Origin: Heliomicrobium gestii
Lineage (GTDB): Bacteria; Bacillota; Desulfitobacteriia; Heliobacteriales; Heliobacteriaceae
NCBI RefSeq assembly: GCF_009877435.1
Contig: NZ_WXEX01000004.1
Span: 124,001 to 188,000, forward strand
Direction: 5' to 3'
DNA: 64,000 bases
Part shown: piece by piece, positions 53,865-63,385 of the stretch
Numbering within the stretch: position 1 is the first letter of the stretch
How the letters are laid out: every line of letters begins with the position of its first letter
The notes under the pieces: generated by a model
Databases searched by the model: none
Seen by the model: only the letters and a program-made list of their open reading frames with translations
Told to the model about the DNA's origin: nothing
Position numbers and translations under genes: made by a program

Positions 53865-56171
53865 CTACACGCGCTCGAAGAAGGTGCGCCGGATCACGTC
53901 CAACTGCTGTTCCCGCGTCAACTTGATGAAGTTGACTGCGTAGCCGGAGACGCGGACCGTCAACTGGGGGTACTTTTCCGGGTGATCCATGGCGTCAAGC
54001 AGCGTCTCCCGGACCAGGACGTTCACATTGATATGATGTCCGCCCTGCTGAAAATACCCGTCGATAATCGCCGTCAGATTCACCCCCCGCTCCTCTGCCG
54101 TCGTCCCCAGCGCTTGCGGGATGATGGAGAAGGTGTAGGAGATGCCGTCTTGACTGTCGGCATAGGGCAGTTTCGCCACCGAATTCAACGCCGCCAGCGC
54201 TCCGCGGCGGTCCCGTCCATAGACGGGGTTGGCCCCCGGCGGGAAGGCTTCGCCGGCCCGACGACCATCCGGCGTGGCGCCCGTCTTTTTGCCGTAGACG
54301 ATGTTCGAGGTGATCGTCAGCACGCTCAAGGTGGGCACCGCGCTGCGGTAGGTTTTGCAGCGGCGCAGTTTGTTCATGAAGCGGCGGACGATATCGACGG
54401 CGATGGCGTCGGCCCGGGCATCGTCATTGCCATAGGCGGGATAGTCGCCTTCCACCTCATAACCGATCGCCAGACCCGTTTCGTTGCGCTTGACGCGGAC
54501 GCGGGCATGTTTGATCGCTGACAGGGAATCGGCGGCAACAGCGAGACCAGCGATTCCGCAGGCCATCGTGCGCAGCACATCGCGGTCATGGAGCGCCATC
54601 TGGGACCGCTCGTAGGCGTACCGGTCATGCATGGTGTGGATGATATTCAGCATGTCCATGTAGACGCGGGCCGTCCAGCCGAGAAAGGCGTCGTACCGGC
54701 TCATCACTTCGTCGAAATCAAGGATGTCGCCCTCGATGGGCGCCAGGCGCGGACCGACCTGTTCCCCCGTCTTTTCGTCGCGCCCGCCGTTGATGGCATA
54801 GAGCAACGCTTTGGCCAGGTTGGCCCGGGCGCCGAAGAACTGCATCTGCTTGCCCAGGCGCATGGCCGACACGCAGCAGGCGATGCCATAATCGTCCCCC
54901 CAATAGGGGCGCATCAGATCATCGTTCTCATACTGGATGGCGGACGTGGTGATCGACATCTGGGCGCAAAAGCGCTTGAAGCTGTCAGGCAACTGTTCTG
55001 ACCAGAGGACGGTCAGGTTCGGTTCCGGCGCCGGGCCAAGGTTGCTGAGCGTGTAGAGGATGCGGTAGCTGTTTTTCGTCACCAGGGTCCGTCCATCGAT
55101 CCCCATGCCGCCGACGCTCTCGGTCACCCATGTCGGGTCGCCGCTGAACAGTTCGTTGTAGGCAGGCGGACGGAGAAAGCGCACCATGCGCAATTTGATC
55201 ACAAAGTCATCCATCAGTTCCTGGGCCGCTTCCTCAGTCAGAACGCCCCGCCGCAGGTCGCGTTCCAGGTAGATATCCAAGAAGGTGGAGACACGGCCGA
55301 TGCTCATGGCGGCGCCGTTTTGCTCCTGCACGGCCGCCAGATAAGCGAAATAGAGCCACTGGACCGCCTCACGGCCATTAGCGGCAGGCCGGCGGATATC
55401 AAAGCCATAGGCGGCGGCCATGTCCGCCATCTCGCCGAGAGCGGCGATCTGCTCGCCCAACTCCTCCCGGAGGCGGACCGCCCCATCACCCATCCCCGCT
55501 GCGCCCACAGCGTCCAACTCGGCCCGTTTCACTTCGATCAGGCGATCGACGCCGTAAAGAGCCACGCGACGATAGTCGCCGATGATGCGTCCGCGCCCGT
55601 AGGCGTCAGGCAACCCCGTGATCAGGCCGTGCCGCCGGACTTGGCGCATTTCCGGCGTGTAGACGTCCATGACGGCCTGGTTGTGGGTCTTGCGGTGGCG
55701 CGTGTAGATCTCTTCCACGCGGGGATCCAGGGTATAGCCGTAGGCCTCGCAGGCCTGGCGGGTCATGCGAATGCCGCCTTTGGGCAGGATCGCCCGCTTC
55801 AGCGGCGCGTCGGTCTGCAAGCCGACGATGCGCTCCAGTTCCTTGTCGATGTAACCGGGTCCGTGGGCGCCGATGCCCCCGATGGTCACCGGATCGACGT
55901 CGAGAACACCGCCCCGCTCCCGCTCTTGCCGCATCAGTTCCGAAACCTTTGCCCAGAGCGCCTGGGTCCGTTCTGTCGGCCCCGCCAGAAAGTCGGCGTC
56001 GCCGTTGTAGGGCTGATAGTTATCCTGTATGAACTGGCGCACATCGATCGTCTCACGCCAGCGCCGGCCCCGAAAATCCGCCCAGGGATGGCCAGCCGAG
56101 GACGCTTGCTTCTCTCTATGGGCCTCATCCTGCGTTGCGATTTCATTCCATTGCTCATATACCGGTTTCAT
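53865..56171 (-). CDS. pflB: Formate C-acetyltransferase (pyruvate formate-lyase)
   Basis: A 768-residue glycyl-radical enzyme that splits pyruvate with CoA into acetyl-CoA and formate. The adjacent catalytic cysteines lie in [16 protein letters not shown], and the radical glycine (Gly743) in [17 protein letters not shown]. Other PFL motifs are [32 protein letters not shown] and [10 protein letters not shown]. Length is standard. ATG at 56171. Its ribosome site AGGAGGGG lies inside one arm of an 18-bp perfect inverted repeat, so translation may be controlled. Confidence 0.97.
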   Translation of the reverse strand: MKPVYEQWNEIATQDEAHREKQASSAGHPWADFRGRRWRETIDVRQFIQDNYQPYNGDADFLAGPTERTQALWAKVSELMRQERERGGVLDVDPVTIGGIGAHGPGYIDKELERIVGLQTDAPLKRAILPKGGIRMTRQACEAYGYTLDPRVEEIYTRHRKTHNQAVMDVYTPEMRQVRRHGLITGLPDAYGRGRIIGDYRRVALYGVDRLIEVKRAELDAVGAAGMGDGAVRLREELGEQIAALGEMADMAAAYGFDIRRPAANGREAVQWLYFAYLAAVQEQNGAAMSIGRVSTFLDIYLERDLRRGVLTEEAAQELMDDFVIKLRMVRFLRPPAYNELFSGDPTWVTESVGGMGIDGRTLVTKNSYRILYTLSNLGPAPEPNLTVLWSEQLPDSFKRFCAQMSITTSAIQYENDDLMRPYWGDDYGIACCVSAMRLGKQMQFFGARANLAKALLYAINGGRDEKTGEQVGPRLAPIEGDILDFDEVMSRYDAFLGWTARVYMDMLNIIHTMHDRYAYERSQMALHDRDVLRTMACGIAGLAVAADSLSAIKHARVRVKRNETGLAIGYEVEGDYPAYGNDDARADAIAVDIVRRFMNKLRRCKTYRSAVPTLSVLTITSNIVYGKKTGATPDGRRAGEAFPPGANPVYGRDRRGALAALNSVAKLPYADSQDGISYTFSIIPQALGTTAEERGVNLTAIIDGYFQQGGHHINVNVLVRETLLDAMDHPEKYPQLTVRVSGYAVNFIKLTREQQLDVIRRTFFERV

Positions 56172-56176
56172 AAAAC

Positions 56177-56244
56177 AAAACCCCTCCTGACATCAAAATG
56201 AATTTGAGGATGACAAAGCACCCATCGATGTCAGGAGGGGTTTT
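56177..56244 (-). promoter_or_regulatory. pflB leader inverted repeat that encloses the ribosome site
   Basis: Perfect 18-nt arms at 56177-56194 and 56227-56244 with a 32-nt loop. The distal arm in the mRNA contains AGGAGGGG, 9 nt before the pflB ATG, and is followed by TTTTGTTTT. When folded it would hide the ribosome site or end transcription. Confidence 0.65.
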
Positions 56245-56259
56245 CTTTTTTAAAAAGCA

Positions 56260-56320
56260 GAAAACCGCCCGGACATCGATTGCCCAGGCGGTCGGCATGT
56301 TTTTCTTATTAGTCGCGCTC
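56260..56320. other. Second hairpin in the pflB upstream gap
   Basis: ACCGCC ... GGCGGT inverted repeat with T-rich flanks on both sides, sharing the word GACATCGAT with the adjacent leader repeat. The rest of the 56321-56676 stretch holds no gene I can support. Confidence 0.4.
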
Positions 56321-56676
56321 CCTGTGGTGAACTCCACTTCCGCCAGTCGCGCGACCCCTTGATTGTTTTGGTGATTGCATTGTATCGTGACAGCCTTTTT
56401 TCGTCAATAGGGGTTTCTTTCCTTTCCCTTTTCCCGCGCCAGGGTTGCATCAATGCGCCTTGACGGTGGCCTTGCACCAGTACAACAAGCACCACTGGAT
56501 GACCGAGGGCGCCGAGCCTCCAAATGCTTCTCTGTCATCTTAGGGAAATCATCAGCAGATGGAAGGCTCTTCAAATCATCGGACATTGTTTTCGGGGACA
56601 ATCACAAGAGTGCCTTGCTTTCCGTAAGTTATCATCAGGCAAATACTTCCATTGCCCGAGAGAGGGGGTACGTACA

Positions 56677-56808
56677 ATGTCGAACGGTTATGCTGGAGGT
56701 TTCTTTGGCGGTGGTTTTGGCGTCGTCGCCGGACTTGTGATTGCACTCATCGTCATCGGCGCATTCTATCCCGCCATTATCGGTTTCGGCGCAGTCGGCG
56801 ATCCCTAA
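56677..56808 (+). CDS. Glycine-rich hydrophobic mini-protein
   Basis: A 43-residue protein beginning MSNGYAGGFFGGGFGVVAGL followed by a single hydrophobic helix and ending GFGAVGDP. The ATG follows GAGAGAGGGGG by about 7 nt. Gly/Tyr-rich N-terminus plus one membrane helix resembles small spore or membrane proteins (YjcZ-like group). It lies 27 nt before a second, clearer member, so they form a pair. Confidence 0.6.
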   Translation: MSNGYAGGFFGGGFGVVAGLVIALIVIGAFYPAIIGFGAVGDP

Positions 56809-56835
56809 TTCGATTAACTAAAGGAGGTAAGCAAC

Positions 56836-56961
56836 ATGTGTGCATGCGGAGGCGGTACTGGGGGTTATATCGGAAACAGCATTGTGGCCTTGGCTATTTT
56901 GATCATCATCATAGCCATCCTCGGCACCGGTTTTGGATTTGGCTACGGCGGGTCTTTTTAA
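56836..56961 (+). CDS. YjcZ-like small sporulation-type protein
   Basis: A 41-residue protein beginning MCACGGGTGGYIGNSIVALA, then a hydrophobic helix rich in Ile, and ending GFGFGYGGSF. AAGGAGGT lies 7 nt before the ATG, and a strong terminator follows, so the ORF is real. It resembles YjcZ-family mini-proteins of spore formers (Gly/Tyr-rich ends around one helix), though here the N-terminus has Cys-x-Cys. Probable membrane or spore-layer protein. Confidence 0.7.
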   Translation: MCACGGGTGGYIGNSIVALAILIIIIAILGTGFGFGYGGSF

Positions 56962-56976
56962 GCCCAAGCATCGGTC

Positions 56977-57012
56977 AAAGCGTGTGGCGGTAACCTCCGC
57001 CCACGCTTTTTT
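56977..57012 (+). terminator. Intrinsic terminator after the mini-protein pair
   Basis: AAAGCGTGTGGCGG and CCGCCCACGCTTTTTT arms with a 6-nt loop and a T-run on the plus strand. Confidence 0.85.
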
Positions 57013-57049
57013 AATTTCTGCCAAGAGCTGATCGTGCAGCAACAAAAGG

Positions 57050-59020
57050 TTACATTTTTGTGTTGCCGCCATCCGCCAGGGTGTCCGGCGGCCTGTTGGG
57101 CAGGTGATCTCCCCCGCCTTCGGGAGAATTCCACGGGCCGTTGCTGCCGCCTGACGGGAAGTTTCCGGGCATCGGGGGGTATGGCCCGGGACGATCGCTT
57201 CTCAGCAGGAATACGCCGGCTCCGATCGCGGCCAGGTAGAGGAGTAAGGATCCATAGAAGCCGAATCCGTAACTGAGTTGGAGCATGCCTGAGCCTTTTT
57301 TCAGGATCTCATTGTCGATCGAGTTTTTCAAGAACAAGTTTAAGGCCAGGCCCACGACTGCCAATCCGGCGGTGAGCATATGTTTGCTGCGAAGGCGGAC
57401 GAAGCAGACGGCAAGTCCGGCGACGGTGACGACCAACGCTCCTGTGGCGAACGGATTGGCGTCAATTTTTTCGGACTGGTTCTTTCCCGTCATGAGGTCG
57501 GGACTTTCGATGGTGGAACCGGTGGCGAACTGCATCTCCGTCAAGGTGACCACTTCATGCCCCTGACAGGAGACGGTGACAAAGGGAAGCAGGAAGCAGA
57601 TCAGGATCAAGCCGAAGAGGGCCGGCGACACCTTGCGGGCAAGGACGACTTTGTTGGCGTCGACCGGCCCGTTTCCGGCCTGGGTGACCCCGGCCAAACC
57701 TCTTTCTGCGACGTTCATGAGGTCGCCCGCGATCTGTCCGAAGGAACCCTGAGCCGACGCTGGCGCTGCCCCGGCGCCTTGGCCGCCAAAGCCGTCATTG
57801 GCTGCCCAGGTGGCCGGTTGAGGAGGCGCAGCAGGACGGTTGAAGTTGAATTTCTCGGGATTGGTTCTGTACATCCGGTAGCCAAAGAACCCGAATCCCA
57901 CGATCGCGAGCAGCCCAAGGACGATGGCACCGTAGAACATGACGCCAGTCCGCTCGATGGTATAGTTGACGGAGACGCGAGAGCCCTGTTTGACCAGCGC
58001 CTCGCCTTTGAGCGGTTTGCCGTCGACGAGAACATCCGTGCCATCGGGGTTGATGACCTTTCCGTCGAAGAGCAGCCGGTAGCTGTAGCCGTTCTTGACG
58101 TTCGCGTTATCGCCCAGGCTGTAGCCGATGTTGATGTTGTCGGTGAAGCGGATGACCGGATGGAAGATGCTGTCCTTGACGGTTTCAATGGTCGAACGCT
58201 CATCCTTGAACAGGGGAGCCGATTTGCTGATCAGTTCTTCATACTTGGACGCCTTCACCTTTACCTGGTATTCCACCATGTCATTGCTGGTATTGGAGGC
58301 GGTTTCAGCGTCCTTGACGAGGGTTTTATAATAGTCGCCTACGGGATCGCCCTTTTCTCCGCGCATTTTCTTGTCCGTGTCGGCGGGAACGGCGATCTTC
58401 AAGGTACGGCTGTTGTCGCGAATATCCGTCTCCACCGTGACCGAGTCAATCGGATGCGTATATCTGGACGTGACCCAGTTGCCGGACGAGCGCTGCCATT
58501 CTTCTTTTCCGCTCGTTGGCAGTGAGACGGTGGCGTTCTGAGAGTTGATCATGTTGCCGTAATTGTTCGGCGCAACCAGCCCGTCTTTTTTGACGGCGTT
58601 GATCGCCCAGGAGAAGTAATCTTCCACCCGTACGGGGTCGTTGTAGGAATAGGTGACAGCGAAAGGGGAACCTTTTTTGTCAAAGCTGATCGGCACGTTT
58701 CCCCCAGTGAGACGCTGGCTCTTTTCCCTCAGTTCATTGATCGATTTGAAGTCCATTGTCAGCGTGTAGCTGACGCCGTTCGCCTCGGCATTGCGGTTGA
58801 GTTTAAAATCGGCAGGGGCGTTTTTGGCCAATGTCTCGGCAAGCGCCGCTTCGCCGCCTTTGACATCTTTGAACTGGTCGTTGGCCACCTTGATCTTCAG
58901 GATCCGTGTTCCCGATTCGTCGGGGTTAATCTTGGTCTCAACGGAAAGATCGCCGCCGCATCCGGTCAAAAAGAGCATCAGTGGCAGCAAGAGAAGGAAG
59001 AATAGGTGTTTTAGACGCAA
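57050..59020 (-). CDS. Large lipoprotein with C-terminal membrane segments
   Basis: A 656-residue protein. The lipoprotein signal ends in LFLTGC (Cys21). The outer domain starts GDLSVETKINPDESGTRILKIKV, as in DUF3153-like lipoproteins, and runs to about 355. A membrane helix (VMFYGAIVLGLLAIVGFGFFGY), a Pro/Ala/Gly-rich cytoplasmic linker, and three or four more helices (about 455-620) follow, then a Pro/Gly/Asn-rich tail. The whole combination is not one I recognise. TTG start at 59020, 9 nt after AGGAG. Function unknown; monocistronic. Confidence 0.8.
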   Translation of the reverse strand: MRLKHLFFLLLLPLMLFLTGCGGDLSVETKINPDESGTRILKIKVANDQFKDVKGGEAALAETLAKNAPADFKLNRNAEANGVSYTLTMDFKSINELREKSQRLTGGNVPISFDKKGSPFAVTYSYNDPVRVEDYFSWAINAVKKDGLVAPNNYGNMINSQNATVSLPTSGKEEWQRSSGNWVTSRYTHPIDSVTVETDIRDNSRTLKIAVPADTDKKMRGEKGDPVGDYYKTLVKDAETASNTSNDMVEYQVKVKASKYEELISKSAPLFKDERSTIETVKDSIFHPVIRFTDNINIGYSLGDNANVKNGYSYRLLFDGKVINPDGTDVLVDGKPLKGEALVKQGSRVSVNYTIERTGVMFYGAIVLGLLAIVGFGFFGYRMYRTNPEKFNFNRPAAPPQPATWAANDGFGGQGAGAAPASAQGSFGQIAGDLMNVAERGLAGVTQAGNGPVDANKVVLARKVSPALFGLILICFLLPFVTVSCQGHEVVTLTEMQFATGSTIESPDLMTGKNQSEKIDANPFATGALVVTVAGLAVCFVRLRSKHMLTAGLAVVGLALNLFLKNSIDNEILKKGSGMLQLSYGFGFYGSLLLYLAAIGAGVFLLRSDRPGPYPPMPGNFPSGGSNGPWNSPEGGGDHLPNRPPDTLADGGNTKM

Positions 59021-59211
59021 AAAGAATCACTCCTGCATTATGTTGTGTTTAAGATTTTCTTCATGCAATAAACGAGATGTATAAATGACTTTTTTAATCG
59101 TCAATCGACAGAACCCACGCATCTATGAATACAAAAGTCCGCCAACCCCTTATCGGAAGCGCTTTTGGAGAATTTCCACGAAAACGCGTCAATTCCCACA
59201 GGCGGATGTAA

Positions 59212-59394
59212 ACTAGCCCCCAAAAAGTTCCCTTGCCATCTCATGACACCGTACGAAAGGCACTGACAAAATGGGATCTGGAGGAGCAACGCGGCCCTCA
59301 GAAGGAAAGCATCGATGGTTGGCGAGTGACTGCCATCGATGGCGTGGCGTTATTCCAACCCAAGGCCCAACAGCTAACCCTTTTGACGTGCTAA
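59212..59394 (+). pseudogene. Remnant of a DDE-type transposase
   Basis: A 60-codon stretch between two stop codons, with no start, reads LPSHDTVRKALTKWDLEEQR ... followed by a GWRVTAIDGVALFQPK segment. The LPSHDT and A-I-D-G pieces resemble the N-terminal part and first catalytic Asp region of ISAs1/IS4-like transposases. The rest of the gene is missing, and no terminal repeats are seen. The match is by eye and could be chance. Confidence 0.45.
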
Positions 59395-59756
59395 ATCGTT
59401 TTGTCGACATAGGGTTGCGTGGGTTCTGGACAATCGACCGAAACGGCCCTCCTCTCCATAAAAATCGTTGAAACCGACATACACTTACATAGACAAGCGG
59501 ATGATATTTATTCAACAAAGAAGCAAAAATTCCCTTTCCTTTTTTATGCTGTTTTTTGCGATAATTTTCGACAAATTCAGACAGCATCCTGAATCCGTGA
59601 ATTAAAAACCATCGATTCTATCAAGGACGGTATTATACTGCTTTCAGATTTGCGATGTTTAGAGATGCCTTTTATGACAAGTATCATCAGCTTTTTTCAA
59701 AGAGAAAAGGCAGCAACAAAGGATGACAGAGAAACGCCTTCCCTGTCTGAGAACAC

Positions 59757-59797
59757 AAAAGGGAGCCTTCCCGCCAGACGCGAGAAGGCCCCCTTTT
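59757..59797 (-). terminator. Intrinsic terminator after the second CZB chemoreceptor
   Basis: AAAAGGGGGCCTTC and GAAGGCTCCCTTTT arms on the minus strand, followed by a short T-rich stretch, about 43 nt past the stop. Confidence 0.75.
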
Positions 59798-59839
59798 GTT
59801 ATTCCTACGCACAAAAAACCGCTCTTAGAAGTCTTCGGA

Positions 59840-61912
59840 CTACCGGTCTACTTTCTCGATCAATCGATCGAGCAATCGCAAGACCTGTTCAGAATTGCGC
59901 TCCAACTCTTTGTACTGGCGCTCCGCCTCAGGTCGGTTGCCGGCGTGGAAGGCAACGACCGCTTTGGATGCGCATTCATGCACCTTGTGATGGGGTCCGT
60001 CGATGGCGATGAAGTCGGGATCGTCCGCAAAGGCATTGTCGCCAAAGTACCAACGACCTAGGCGGCACTCCTGGTGGGTGTTGACCTCCTCCGGCTGGAT
60101 CTGGATGACTCCCTTTAGCATGTTTTCAATGCGCAACTTCCAAAGCAGGTGATCCGATTTTGCCTTGGTCAGGATCTGCACGGGCGACAGCTTGCTATCT
60201 GTCTCTAGGCGGAAGCGTTGAACGGAGTGTAACAGTTCGGAAGCCACTGCGCTCGTCTCCTCCGATCCGGCGGCGATCGTCTCCATGGACGCCGTCGTCT
60301 CCTCCACAGCAGCCGCCACTTGATGGACATGGCGATTGACATTCTCTATGACCGTCGCCACGGAATCGATCAGTTTAACGATTTTGTCGGAACTGGCCAC
60401 ATTCTCAGTTGTTACAGTAACGATATTATCGACAGCCTCCTCCGTATGCTGCACCGCCTCGCCGATGTTTTCCAAGGCTTGACCGGCCTGCTGCACCACC
60501 GTCACACCAGCGTCGACCTCTTCCCGGCTTTGCAGCGTCGCCGCCACCGCCGCCAAGGTGCTCTCGGTGATCTTTTCGATCAACTGGCTGACTTCCCAGG
60601 CGCCCCGGTTGGACTGCTCGGCCAGTTTGCGCACCTCGTCAGCCACGACGGCAAAGCCTCGTCCGGCCTCCCCGGCCCGCGCGGCCTCAATCGATGCGTT
60701 GAGGGCGAGCAGGTTGGTCTGTTCGGCGATTGCCGTGATCGTGTCAGAAATCATCCGGATTTGCTGGGAGTATTGCTCCAGGGTGCTCATGAGCGATTCG
60801 GTTTCCAAAGTTTTTTCTTTGATCTTGCTCATCCGCCCGATCGTTTCGTTGACGGTCTGCCTTCCTGTCGCCGCGGCCTCCGTCATGAGGCGAGAATTGT
60901 CGGCCGCCTTCTGGGCCTGCGCGCGGGCGATCTGAATCAGGGAGGATAACTCCACCAGGACGGTAGATGCATCGACGATCGCGTTGTTGCCCCGGTCCGT
61001 CTCGTCGCTGATCGACTGGATGCTATGGGCGACATCCTGGATCGAAGCGGACACCTCCTGGCTTGACGCCGCCAACTCCTGGGAACTGGCGGCAAGATTT
61101 TCGGCAGCGGAGCGGATCATCCCCACGGTTTCCGTCTGATTGCTCACCATCTGGTTGAAGGTGGCCGTCATCTGGCCGACTTCATCGGTTGAACGAACAT
61201 TGCCGTAGGCCGTCAAGTCGGCGGCGCCCACACGAGTCATGCACAACTGCAGTTCGTCGATCGGCGCGGTGAGGGATCGGGTGATCAGCGAACCGATGAG
61301 ATAACAGACGATCATCAGCAATGCCGTCGTGATGATGACGGTGATATTGGTCTGAACGGCCAGTTTCTCTACGTCGTTATGAAGCCTTTCAGCCACAATC
61401 CGATTGTATTCGGCGATGTCCTCCCGGAGGTCGATCACTTTGGTAAAAACGACCTGATTGCCACGGAAAACAGCAATGGCCTCTTCTGTCCTGCCTTCCA
61501 TGCCCAGTTGAATCACCATTTTGCGCACACTGCGCGTGTAGTCCTGGGCCGGTTCCAACTCGGTAAGTTTCTGAACTTCTTCATTGTCGAGTTTTGTCTG
61601 TTTATATTTATCCTGCAGCTCATTGACTTTGGCGGTATTTTTCTCGATTCCCTGGGCCAGTTCTTTCTGTCGCTCCGGATCACGAGAAATGATGATCTCC
61701 CACATCTTCGCTTCAGTGTCCCGGCTGAGTGTGCGGACTTCACCCATCCACTGCACCGGCAACAGCCGGTCGTTGTACATCTCTTCCGTTCCACGGGTGA
61801 TTTGAGAGAGGAAGTAACCGTTGACGCCGCCCATGATAATCAAAAAAACCAGGACAAAGAGCGTGTATACGAGCAGTTTATTCGAGATCTTCAATTTACT
61901 CAGCCAACTCAC
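59840..61912 (-). CDS. Methyl-accepting chemotaxis protein with 4HB and CZB domains
   Basis: A 690-residue chemoreceptor. Helix one (about 11-30) and a four-helix-bundle sensor (31-185) are followed by helix two ([19 protein letters not shown]-like region), HAMP, and the methyl-accepting domain with tip [36 protein letters not shown]. The C-terminal CZB domain has [23 protein letters not shown] and HHKVHECA as zinc-ligand segments. It shares its C-terminal architecture with the receptor at 23830-26193 but has a different sensor domain. GTG start with GGAGGGG; good promoter upstream. Confidence 0.94.
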   Translation of the reverse strand: MSWLSKLKISNKLLVYTLFVLVFLIIMGGVNGYFLSQITRGTEEMYNDRLLPVQWMGEVRTLSRDTEAKMWEIIISRDPERQKELAQGIEKNTAKVNELQDKYKQTKLDNEEVQKLTELEPAQDYTRSVRKMVIQLGMEGRTEEAIAVFRGNQVVFTKVIDLREDIAEYNRIVAERLHNDVEKLAVQTNITVIITTALLMIVCYLIGSLITRSLTAPIDELQLCMTRVGAADLTAYGNVRSTDEVGQMTATFNQMVSNQTETVGMIRSAAENLAASSQELAASSQEVSASIQDVAHSIQSISDETDRGNNAIVDASTVLVELSSLIQIARAQAQKAADNSRLMTEAAATGRQTVNETIGRMSKIKEKTLETESLMSTLEQYSQQIRMISDTITAIAEQTNLLALNASIEAARAGEAGRGFAVVADEVRKLAEQSNRGAWEVSQLIEKITESTLAAVAATLQSREEVDAGVTVVQQAGQALENIGEAVQHTEEAVDNIVTVTTENVASSDKIVKLIDSVATVIENVNRHVHQVAAAVEETTASMETIAAGSEETSAVASELLHSVQRFRLETDSKLSPVQILTKAKSDHLLWKLRIENMLKGVIQIQPEEVNTHQECRLGRWYFGDNAFADDPDFIAIDGPHHKVHECASKAVVAFHAGNRPEAERQYKELERNSEQVLRLLDRLIEKVDR

Positions 61913-62026
61913 TACGGCCCCTCCTTCGTCGGATCCGCTATGTCCGCTTCATCTCAGCCGTTCAATTCTGAAAACGCCAGCGTTCGCGCCCAAAAGGGCA
62001 GAACAAAAGTTAGTAATATCTTTTTC

Positions 62027-62055
62027 ATTATATAGCACACACAGGTCATGCACAA
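62027..62055 (-). promoter_or_regulatory. Promoter of the second CZB chemoreceptor
   Basis: TTGTGC and a perfect TATAAT with 17-nt spacing on the minus strand, about 115 nt before the GTG start. Confidence 0.65.
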
Positions 62056-62154
62056 TTTAAGAATCGGTAGACCTGCTCCTTATAGAAAAAAAGGACTTCT
62101 CTTAGGGGATTCTCTTCATGATTGGCGTCGCCCGTTGGGAAAATGCCCCGCAAG

Positions 62155-62194
62155 CAAAAAAGCCCCTGGATACGGTTCGACCGTCTTCAGGGGG
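62155..62194 (-). terminator. Intrinsic terminator ending the AAA+/DUF1257 cluster
   Basis: CCCCTG ... CAGGGG with an inner ACGGTC/ACCGT pairing and a run of T on the minus strand, 25 nt after the last gene. Confidence 0.75.
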
Positions 62195-62218
62195 AAATGG
62201 TGGAACAGCCACGAAGGC

Positions 62219-62758
62219 TTAAAAGCGAAAGACCCGCAGGCGCTCGGGCTCTGGTTCCTCTGTCACTGGCGACGGCTCGCCATCTGTCGTCCCGGTGGGC
62301 GCGGGAGCTGCCGCCCCTGGAGCCGCCGGCGTTACCGTCTCTGCTGGCAGCCCAACACGGGTTGCCTCTGTCCCGGCGGTGTCCGGCAATACCACTGGAC
62401 ATACGGGATAAGCGGCTTTGGGGAGGGTGTACCCATAGAGTCCGTTGAGGCGAAACAACTCATCATGGTCAAAGGCCCTGCGTTCCAGGATAGCGGCGAT
62501 AAGGCTGTCGATCGTTGGCAATCGCTCTTTGTCGCCTGGCGTCAAAAACCGGTAAAGAACCATGCTGAAAAAGGGATCGCCGAGGAGGTCGTAGTCGACG
62601 AGTTCGTTCCGCTGCTGCTGGAGATCCTGCAACAGCCATTCCATCGCCTCCGGCGATGGACTTTGGCAGTAACAGATCGGGAAGCGTTGCTCGACCTGTC
62701 GTTGCCTGTATTTGGAAGAACCGATCCGCAGTTTTCTCAGCTTCTCAAACAGGGACAT
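62219..62758 (-). CDS. Unknown protein in the AAA+/DUF1257 cluster
   Basis: A 179-residue protein beginning MSLFEKLRKLRIGSSKYRQR. Residues 1-125 look folded and helical (EAMEWLLQDLQQQRNELVDYDLLGD, LTPGDKERLPTIDSLIAAILERRAF). The rest is a disordered Pro/Ala/Thr/Glu-rich tail ending RLRVFRF. I do not recognise a family. It is the last gene of the cluster, 24 nt after the DUF1257 gene, and probably works with it and the AAA+ protein. ATG start with AAGGTAGG. Confidence 0.75.
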   Translation of the reverse strand: MSLFEKLRKLRIGSSKYRQRQVEQRFPICYCQSPSPEAMEWLLQDLQQQRNELVDYDLLGDPFFSMVLYRFLTPGDKERLPTIDSLIAAILERRAFDHDELFRLNGLYGYTLPKAAYPVCPVVLPDTAGTEATRVGLPAETVTPAAPGAAAPAPTGTTDGEPSPVTEEPEPERLRVFRF

Positions 62759-62782
62759 GGACGTTTCCTACCTTCCGTCGCC

Positions 62783-63367
62783 CTACCCGCAGTAGTAGCG
62801 ACTGCGGATGCGCAGCTTTTTCAATGTTTCATCGCCGCCCCAGAAGGCGCCTGTTTTCTGATGCTCCTGGATGTCGCCCAGCGCCTGTTCCAGTTCAAAA
62901 AACTTCATACAGGCTTCGCCGGTGATGTGCTGGGGCTGGCAGCGAATGCTGCCGCCTCCCTGGCATTCGATGCGCAGGGCGCTGCCGTCGCTGTCCCGGG
63001 CCAGGATCACGAGGGCGCCTTCCTCGGCCTGTTCCGTCACGGCGTATCCCCGCTTGAGGGCCTCCATTTTCGCCAGTTCGGCCGTGTAATACTTCAGCAG
63101 GAGTTCGGCCTCCCGGCCCAGGTAGCGAGAGACATGATCGCCCTCCCAGTCCGCCTCGATCCGGTAGGCGCCCGATCCTTCTCCTGCGGGAACGAGGGCG
63201 GCGTCATACTTGCCTGGCAGGCGGATGACGAAATCTTTCATCTTTTGACCGAAGTAGTAGCGGCACAGGTCATTCTCGCGCAGTTCAAAGCCCATCCGGG
63301 CCACGGCCTTGCGCAAGGCCTCCAGGTTGGTCACCGATTGGCTGAGGATTTGCGTGAAATGGCTCAT
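62783..63367 (-). CDS. DUF1257 (Ycf35-like) protein
   Basis: A 194-residue protein with the DUF1257/Ycf35 pattern: MSHFTQILSQSVTNLEALRKAVARMGFEL at the N-terminus, a middle with YRIEADWEGDHVSRYLGREAELLLKYY, and a Cys/His-containing end. The family is known from cyanobacteria, plastids and some bacteria, and its function is unknown. It is often coded beside a Ycf46-like AAA+ ATPase, as here (18-nt gap). ATG start with AAAGGA. Confidence 0.85.
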   Translation of the reverse strand: MSHFTQILSQSVTNLEALRKAVARMGFELRENDLCRYYFGQKMKDFVIRLPGKYDAALVPAGEGSGAYRIEADWEGDHVSRYLGREAELLLKYYTAELAKMEALKRGYAVTEQAEEGALVILARDSDGSALRIECQGGGSIRCQPQHITGEACMKFFELEQALGDIQEHQKTGAFWGGDETLKKLRIRSRYYCG

Positions 63368-63385
63368 GTGACATCGTTCCTTTCT

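Larger units (their letters stand above)
59021..59839. other. Long AT-rich gap with a transposase remnant
   Basis: Over 800 bases without an intact gene. It holds the upstream region of the lipoprotein gene, a degraded transposase piece (59212-59394) and a terminator (59757-59797). Open frames on the minus strand here (up to 124 residues) look random. Confidence 0.5.

Noticed and set aside
56404-56601. A 65-codon minus-strand frame upstream of pflB
   Set aside because: No ribosome site, low-complexity Arg/Ser-rich translation, and no terminator or neighbour that supports it.
59213-59587. A 124-codon minus-strand frame in the long gap
   Set aside because: Poor composition, no ribosome site, and it overlaps the more convincing transposase remnant on the other strand.
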